A stretch of DNA of 64,000 nucleotides from positions 1 through 64,000 of the forward strand of contig MNCI01001437.1 in assembly GCA_015680685.1 (NCBI GenBank). The letters are read 5' to 3'. Below, one piece after another: positions 56,698 through 64,000 of this stretch (within the stretch, counting starts at the first letter, position 1; each line of letters opens with the position of its first letter). Under the pieces are notes generated by a model that was given only the letters and a program-made list of their open reading frames with translations, did not search any database and had not been told where the DNA came from. A program made the position numbers and the translations under genes. Source of the stretch: Gnetum montanum (Eukaryota; Streptophyta; Gnetopsida; Gnetales; Gnetaceae).

Positions 56698-58678
56698 TAA
56701 TACTAGAGTAGTTTTACTCCCAAATAACTCACCATTGAATCCTAAATCTAGATATTATGTAAAGATAAAAATGTTTCCTAGAAAATAAGAACACTAGATA
56801 CCTTTAATTAATGCAATTGAAAGATTACAATTAGGTTGCCACAACTCAAAAACATCTAAAACCTATCACACTCAAACCATAGTGCAAAGCATGAAGCTCT
56901 AAACCCTAGAATGGCTATTTTCAATGCAAGACACAACCAATAGAAATCTCTCCCATAATCCAAGATGGAGATCTCAACTTATAAGTCATATACAAGAGAA
57001 TAGAACACATAGACCAACACCTCACAAGCTAATCTTGGAGCTACAATCACCAATTACACTCACTCAATGTGCTCACCCACTCTCTCTTGCTCAACTCTCC
57101 ACTCTTAAGGGCTTTTCCTCTCCTTCATGGACTTATAAACAATGATGAATCTATCAATATTTATGTTCAAATAGAAGATAATAATCCTAGAAACTTTCCG
57201 TAACTCAACCTAAGATTTTTCATATGTTTTCCAAGTCTTCTCACCTTCTCCCTAGCTATTTCACTCTTTTTACATTATGTTCCAACTATTTCTTGAATTT
57301 GGATAGGCATTGAAACACCACAAAATTTTGCATGTTATAATTAATATTCATCATGTAGCTTTCACCCCATGAAACCTAAGGCAAAATTTCATTATAAATG
57401 TGAAAATTGTAACCCACAATGGGAAATTTCACATACTTTATACTTTTGGAGCTAAAAAATGCCTCATAAGTGATTAAAGCCTCATTCCCTAAGTGAAAAA
57501 AGTTACCTAGCATCTATATTTGGGCTTGGTGCATAAAAAATGCCTTTTGGAATGCCAAAAAGGTAATTTGATGGGTTTTATGGGGGGTATGCATTTTTCT
57601 ACACTATAAACACCTATAGGGGTGTAGATCTTACCTACCCCCAACGTGGAAGGGTGGGGATCCAAACTCCCCACCCCCAGCTCCCCCTTCAATGTAGATA
57701 CAAAATGCACAACTTGAAAACCTTCCCCTAACTTGGAAACTTTTCCCCTCATCCTAGAAGGTTTTCCCCCAATGTGAAAGTTCCACCCCCTCCCCCTATC
57801 TTAGAAACTTTTCCCCCAGCCTGGAAAGTTCCCCGCACCCCCTCTCCCCCTCCCCCTCAGCATGGAAAATTTAATCCCTCAATGTGGAGGCCACAATAAG
57901 CAAAATTCATCAATTCATGCACTTCAACATTGACCAACCACTTCAACAAGGATGGTGGAGAGCTCAACGTGGAAGATTCATCTCCAACATGGAAGGTGTG
58001 CCATAGTTACTATTTATAGTAAATGGAATGGTCATGGGGGGAAGCACTTACTATGTATAGTAACCCCCAAAATTTGGACATCCATCTCACCTAAATTTTT
58101 AGCCATTTTCAACCAAATTTTTAGCCAATTCAAAGCTAATTTGTAGCCCCATTCATGGCCCAAAACCCTATAAAATCTTGCCTCAAATACCTTTGAAGGG
58201 TTCCACATTTTGGGAAAAGTTTAGCAATTTTTGGCCATACAAACAATAAGCAATTTTCATACACACAATTCCAAACTTGGGGCATTTTCAAGCACTCAAG
58301 AGCTCTTACAAGTTTCCATACTTGCATTCTCTTGAACCTTAGCATGGAAGCATTGTAGCCTTGAGTGACCCAATTGATAGATCCAAGGTTGTAGCAGTGA
58401 AGGAAGGTTTGACAACATCAAGAGTGGCTTAGAACCTTGATCATGTAGAAGATCACTATGGCTTCAATAGGCTTTTAACTCTTGCATAAGTGAACCCCTC
58501 ATTTTCTCATCTAGGCACCATTTGCACACATTTCTCTAACTTATTCTTTATTCTTTTCTTAATAAGTTTTTAAGTTTTGAGCTTTGTATTCAAAAATAAA
58601 TTTATTATTTGTGCATTATTTCAATCTATTCCTATTTCCATGTTTTTCATCTCCTAAGTTCCTAGTTGATCTATTGGA
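56698..58678. other. Non-coding region: element H 5' LTR area and element F upstream
   Basis: No gene recognised. The part up to about 57500 is probably element H's 5' LTR, but no partner LTR was traced. From 57540 there are C-rich words (CCCCCAACGTGG, CCCTCCCCCTATC, CTCCCCCTCCCCCTC) and repeated AACATGGAAG / AATGTGGAGG words. A 37-bp near-exact repeat starts at 58179 and again at 58690. Confidence 0.45.
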
Positions 58679-58879
58679 CTAGCCATGGTGCCTCAAATAC
58701 CTTTGAAGGGTTCCACATTTTTGGGAAACTACTTGCACTAAGGATCCTTGGTTTTCATTCTAGAAATTAAGATTTTTAGTCACAAAAATTTTTCTTAGCA
58801 CTAGAAAGAGGGCCTTTGCCTAAATTCTATAGCCAAATCTATTTTTTTAATTACCATTTGCAAGCTTTTCCTTCATTTT

Positions 58880-59930
58880 TTACAACCAAAACCCTTGAAA
58901 AATCAATGTTGGTCTTTCCCCCCTTGTGACCAAAACTGTAGCATGGAAGTTGCAGGTGGTTGGGTTTTGGCTTTTCATAGCACTTGCTATGAATTTTATA
59001 GCCTAAAGCTAGCATTGATATCTCTTTTTCTCCCCTTGTTTTTACTACCATAATTTTATTTTCTAACTTCAAAAAGTGGGTGGTTTAACTCCTCCATGAG
59101 TTGGCTTTTTCCCCCATTTTTCCAACCTAAAAGAATTATCAGTTGCCTAAAATCAATTTTAGCAAAAAAATACTAACTTTCCACTTTGATTTGTAGCCTT
59201 TACCCCCCATCAATGTTGAGATGGAAGGTGTGAGATTCCCATCATCTCACAACAACCCCCTCCCCAACCCCCCCACACCCCCCACCCCCCCAACACCCCC
59301 CTTCCCTCTTTCCCCTCTCTACCATACCCAACATGGAAGTAGTTGGAAGGGAAGCATTGGTGAAATTTGAAACCAATTTTATAACCAAATTTGCTTTTTT
59401 GCAAGTTGAAAGCCATTTTCTAGCCAAAACTCCCAAGGAATCCAACATTGCCTTTACCATTACCATCCCATAGCCTGGGCCTCACCACCCCCACCCTGTG
59501 CAATGACAAAAACTTAGCATGGAAGCTATAGGTGGTTTGGGTGCTAGAATTTCACATCTAGTATGAATTCCTAGAGCAAAGCCAATGTGGAACCCTTGAT
59601 AAACATTTAATTTTTTTTCATACTCTTTTTCACTAAACCAATGTTGGTTTCCATATGAACTAAGCCTTCTTTTCCCCTCCTTTTTGATGAAATTTTGGCA
59701 ACCTACCAAAACCATCTTTGGAAATTGCCAAGTTTCCATTTTGGTCTTCAAACTTTCCCCCCTCTCTCCAATGTTGGAATAAGAAGGTGTGAGATTTCCA
59801 TTATCTCAACCCAAATCCCTGCCCCACCCCACACCCCCCTCCCCATGCCATACCTAACATAGAGGCACCTAGGAGGCCAACTTGGGTGGGGTTTGAGTCC
59901 AATGTTGCCAATATTCTATTTCTAGCAAAG
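58880..59930. repeat. Two tandem units of about 570 bp upstream of element F gag
   Basis: AGCATGGAAG..GGTGGTT occurs at 58940 and 59516, and GGTGTGAGATTYCCAT at 59226 and 59784, each followed by a pyrimidine tract of CCCCACCCCCC type (59252-59315; 59820-59850). The units are diverged. Confidence 0.7.
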
Positions 59931-60087
59931 GGGTGAACCCCCCTTATCCCCTACTAACTACTTATAGTAAGTATATTATTTTTTGCATTTTTCATTTTCT
60001 TTAAGAGTTTTTGAATTCCATTCACTAGAATTTACTCCTAGCTTAACATCTATAACTTATTCTTAAACAATTCTTAGCACTATAACC

Positions 60088-63000
60088 ATGCCTTTTCAAA
60101 TATCCAACAAACTACCCTTCACCTTCATTGGTGAAGATCATAACCAACAAGTCATGTGGATGTATGATCCCAAATACCCTGTAGTCATTGAGTGTAGGTG
60201 ATCTTTGAGAGTCAGAGGGGAGAGTCTTGATTTTATAGCCATTAATGAAGATCACTATAACTTCATTTGTCCCAAAATACATGCAGGCATGTTAATTTCG
60301 TGAATTGAAGACAAGGCCAAAAGGGAGTTTGAGCTTATACATAGGGATGGAAAAGAGTACATTCGTTCCCTGTATGAAGAAATTTTCCTTAATGATGTTT
60401 ATTCTTGCATCCTAACCTAATTGATTTCCATATAATAAAAAGATGATCAACCTACCTTTGGAAAACAACTAGAAGAGGAGGATGAATTTAGGGCAAAATA
60501 TGAGCCTAAAAACATCCTTGGAGGATTGTTTCAACAAACATCCCCCAACATCATAGAACCTTTCCCTAATGCCTTCGTTTTCTCTGTGGGCATGGTGGTA
60601 TCCTCTTCCACTCCTCCATGCCCTACTATGACAGATCCTATGTTGGTTGTAGCTACACATCACACTCAATCAATGCCACAAACAACAAACTATAATGCAT
60701 CAATGCCATTTGCAACACAGCCATGATATACAAAACCATCAACGATGTCTTTTACCATCATAAATCCTTTAACTACTCACATGAAATCCACCATGAGACC
60801 CCTAGCAACACAAGAATCACACACCACATTTGTCTCATTTGTGTCTCAAGTACCAGCACAAAAATATTTTTCTTTATTTAGTTCACAAGCCACAACCATA
60901 ATGCAACCTTTTCCTTCTATCATAACAAGGGCACAAGCCTCATAACAAACACCACAACCTTATGTATAGACCTCGCAAACTATGGTAACAACACAAGGCT
61001 TGAATCAAGCCTTCCAAATGATCCAAGACCTGACAAAGGAATTGAAGAGGCTTAAAGCCTCCACCACACAAACCAACAAGATTATAGACTTCTACCAAGA
61101 CAATCCCATAAGTCCTGTAGTCGCACCCTTGACACTTCCTCCTAGTGTCCCCATTCCACAATTTAGCAAATATAACGAAGAAGGTGATTCAAATGCTCAT
61201 CTTATTACGTTTTGATCTGAATGTTTACTCTTACAACCATGGTCTCATACCATCATGAGGATTTTCCCTATGTCTTTGATTGGAAAAGCACTTGATTGGT
61301 ATTGTGCATTGCCTAGAGGATCTATATCCTCTCTAGAAGACTTAGTAGCCTAGTTTATCAACTGCTTCAAGTATAATTTGAAGCCTAACACAATGCTTAA
61401 CCAACTCATGAAGGTCAAGGAAGGGCCCTTAGAGCCTATACAAAAAATCATTCAATGGTGAAATGAACTACTAAATGAAATACCAGAGATCATAGTTAAA
61501 GCCCACTTGTTAGACATATTCAAGGGAGCAGTTAATGACTTCATCAAGTTTAAACTCTACTACCTTGATCCATGGTCTCTTAGCCAAGCATTCTTACAAA
61601 TCAAAAACATAGAGAATGCTCCAGAGGCCAACCATGATCCAGCCTATATTTCATATAAAAACCAATAGGCTCAAAGAGACAAAGAAAAGAACACATAATA
61701 CAACACTATTGTAGTAATTATAACTAAGGAAACTAAGACCACAAACCAAGGGCTAAAGGTCAATCCACCCAAGGCCCTCATCAATGACTACAATAACCAA
61801 TCATCAACTTCTATGACCACTACATTGACAACAAGTAGACCTAACTTTGAAAGGAAGGATAGGTCTAAATATACTACATTACCACTAAAACCATCTAAGT
61901 TGCTAGACCAACTATTAAGAAGTGGACGTATCCAACATAAACAAATGACCAAAGCTACTCGAAAGAAACATTAGTAGCTATATGAAATAGGAAAAGATCT
62001 TACTCAGGAAATGAAGGATGATTCTTAGTTGCCTAAATACTTTAAGCTAGACTACTTCTGCCAGTATCATCAACTACCTAGTCATGATATAAACTTATGC
62101 CTTGCGCTGAAGGATAACCTACAAAGGATGATAGATAAGGGAAATTGGTCTTAAATACTTCTAACCCAGTTCAACCACAAAACTAGTTAATGCAAGTCTA
62201 CAAAGACCCTTTGAATGCTAATGATAGCCCCTATGTTATCTTAGCATTCAACATTGATGATAACTAGAGACCTACAAAAGAACGATTTACGATCTAAGTA
62301 TCCCTCTACAATGAAAGAGTTTCTTCATCTTCCCATAGCTCAAGATCTCTCTTCATTGTGAGAGTACCATCACAAATGCCTTTGAGAAAACCTTTTGTCA
62401 TCAAGGTCTCCCAACCCAACACAACCCAAATAGCTATAGCCCAAACAACTACATAACACCCCCCGTGTGGTAGCCAATGCTACTACCTCTTCCTTACAGT
62501 TAATGGCTAACAACCAAAAATTTCAGCCAAACAAAAGAAGAAGCATAAGAAAAAGCCCAACAATAAGGGAGACAAGAAGATGGAGGCATGAAAGGAAGTG
62601 GGCCCACATAAGTCTACTTCCATTTTGGCCATACCTATGACCTTCTCTACCCCATCTCCTTCAAACAACAAGCCACAAGAGGACACCAAATCCCACAATC
62701 AAGACAACAAGGAAGAGCCACAACAAACATAACCTAAAGCTAAAGTTCACATTTTGGGATGCATGGAGGAAGTAAAGCACAACTAGGGTGACAAGCCCAT
62801 GGCTAATGACAAAAGCTTCCTTAGTGCAATGGACCAAGTTAGGCAATCATTCAAGAAAAATTCAAAACATAACCTTAAGCTTATATGACTTAATCATAAC
62901 TTCTACTACACATCATGAGGCACTAGACAAAATGTTAACCTTCATACCCATTAGTGAGGAAATTCCTACTAACAAGGAAGCCATCCATGTAGTGATGATT

Positions 63001-63655
63001 CCTCTCTTACTAAGGGAGGAGAAGTCAACACCATTAACATTTTGCAATAGCAAAATTAATGTTAATCCCCAAAATGGTGAAGTGACTATAGCCCCTTTAT
63101 TCATAACCATACGCATAGGAAAATTTAAAATACAATAGGTACATGTTGATGATGACATTGCAACCAATGTCATCCCATGCACCATCATTGAATGCTTAGG
63201 CTTAACTAAGTATGACAACCGTAGCTCTTAATTCCTTCAATGGATCAGGAGTTGCCATCAAGGGGTCTATCTCACTAGATTTTGTAGCTGGAGAACAATT
63301 CCTTACAACCACAAACTTTTTGGTGGTGGAAGAGACACTAGGGTTTAACCTAATCCTGGAAAGATCTTGGTTGGCTCAATTACAAGTTATCTCCTCACCC
63401 ATCCACCAATAAATTTACCTTCCTTATGAGGGAGGTGACATCATCATTCATGGTAACAACACGGTTCCCCTATCTATCAACAACATGGGCATATACTAGG
63501 GATCCAAAGTGGAGTTTCAAGAAGAAGATCCTAGCCATAAAGAGAAAAAACCCAAGATAACCAATGATGACAATGAGAAGCAATACGATACATTATGGGA
63601 TGAACTCCCTTTTAACATTGTAAGCCAAGGGGATGGAAAATACAAGCTTGTGTAG
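60088..63655 (+). pseudogene. Element F gag-protease polyprotein
   Basis: Starts MPFQISNKLPFTFIGEDHNQ at 60088. One main frame continues with a few shifts: ELIHRDGKEYIRSLYEEIF, a Pro/Ser/Thr/Gln linker (60526-60945), QAFQMIQDLTKELKRLKAST, gag core MRIFPMSLIGKALDWYCALP and GSISSLEDLV (61258-61350), zinc-knuckle-like FCQYHQLPSHDINLCLALKD (about 62057-62115), and the protease-like region VDDDIATNVIPCTIIECLGL (63145-63205) with FLVVEETLGFNLILERSWLA (63327-63385). It ends DGKYKLV*SRPY near 63655. It is the same polyprotein as element E's. No RT is seen before the window ends. Stops are largely TAG at Gln sites. Confidence 0.85.
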
Positions 63656-64000
63656 AGTAGGCCTTACTGACTCCCTAATCTTGCAAAGATTAGAAAGAGT
63701 ATGCATAAGTAAATTTTACCATAACCTTCCCATGCCTCTATGACCAGATACAAAGATAGTAAAATAGCCTCATTTTTTCTCTTTCAGCTTATTATATCTT
63801 TTTTATTTTATGCACGTAGCCTATGCATGTAGTTAAATTTATTTGCATTGTTACTTCTTTGTTATAACCTTTCTTTTAAACATTAAAAAAGCATCTCTTT
63901 CAGACATGGCCCACTAAGGCCTAAAATTGGCACTACAATTTGCTATGACCTTAAACTAGCATTCTTGTCCGCTAAGATGTTAAACTAGCACTACAATCCA
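63656..64000 (+). other. Element F 3' region, cut by window end
   Basis: No coding signal. Contains CCACTAAGGCCTAAAATTGG near 63910, with decayed copies following, as in element E's 34310-34400 on the other strand. Confidence 0.5.

Noticed and set aside
59210-59466. Gly/Trp-rich minus frames
   Set aside because: Produced by the CCCCACCCCC tracts read on the other strand.

Overview
This is AT-rich plant nuclear DNA made almost entirely of old, nested LTR retrotransposons. I see no intact host gene and no rRNA, tRNA, CRISPR or bacterial-type operon. The plant assignment rests on Athila-like Ty3/gypsy elements primed by tRNA-Asp, Del/Tekay-like LTRs primed by initiator tRNA-Met, and broken pieces of two plant gene families with plant-type GT-AG introns. 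The long nested elements suggest a large, slowly purged genome such as a gymnosperm's, but that is inference.

Layout, left half. Element A (Athila-like, + strand) supplies pol (229-2280), a long 3' region with a broken second ORF (about 4500-5381 and 20623-23240), a polypurine tract and a 3' LTR (23418 to about 24176). Its RT is cut at the left edge by an LTR of another family (1-228). Element B (5647-20622, TSD TAAAG) sits inside A. Element I (7923-13053, TSD ATTCC) sits inside B's gag. A 790-bp solo LTR (22197-22986) also interrupts A. LTR divergence agrees with the nesting order: I's LTRs look more alike than B's.

Layout, right half. Element D (Athila-like, - strand) has pol and gag remnants at 24232-27520 and more gag at 42033-42870. 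It is split by E (27526-42032, - strand), which carries gag-protease but no visible RT. Element C (42905-49817, - strand) has gag and protease but no pol, a tRNA-Asp primer site and 790-bp LTRs. Element H (about 50230-56700, - strand) is a Ty3/gypsy element of a different lineage, with a 1.87-kb insertion (G, 52573-54445) in its RT. Element F (from 60088, + strand) has the same gag-protease type as E and runs off the window.

Most notable content. Element I has lost or never had gag-pol; instead it carries an intronless, stop-interrupted copy of a CCR4-type deadenylase catalytic domain (10894-12005). Element E contains an AUX1/LAX auxin influx carrier fragment that still has introns (about 31780-32907). 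These are two separate cases of host gene sequence inside retroelements. Insertion G carries a series of TAGCGTAGC-type palindromes. Several single-N positions are flanked by perfect inverted repeats or abrupt family switches and look like assembly joins.

All coding regions are pseudogenes. Many stops are TAG or TAA where the family has Gln, as expected from deamination of methylated cytosine.
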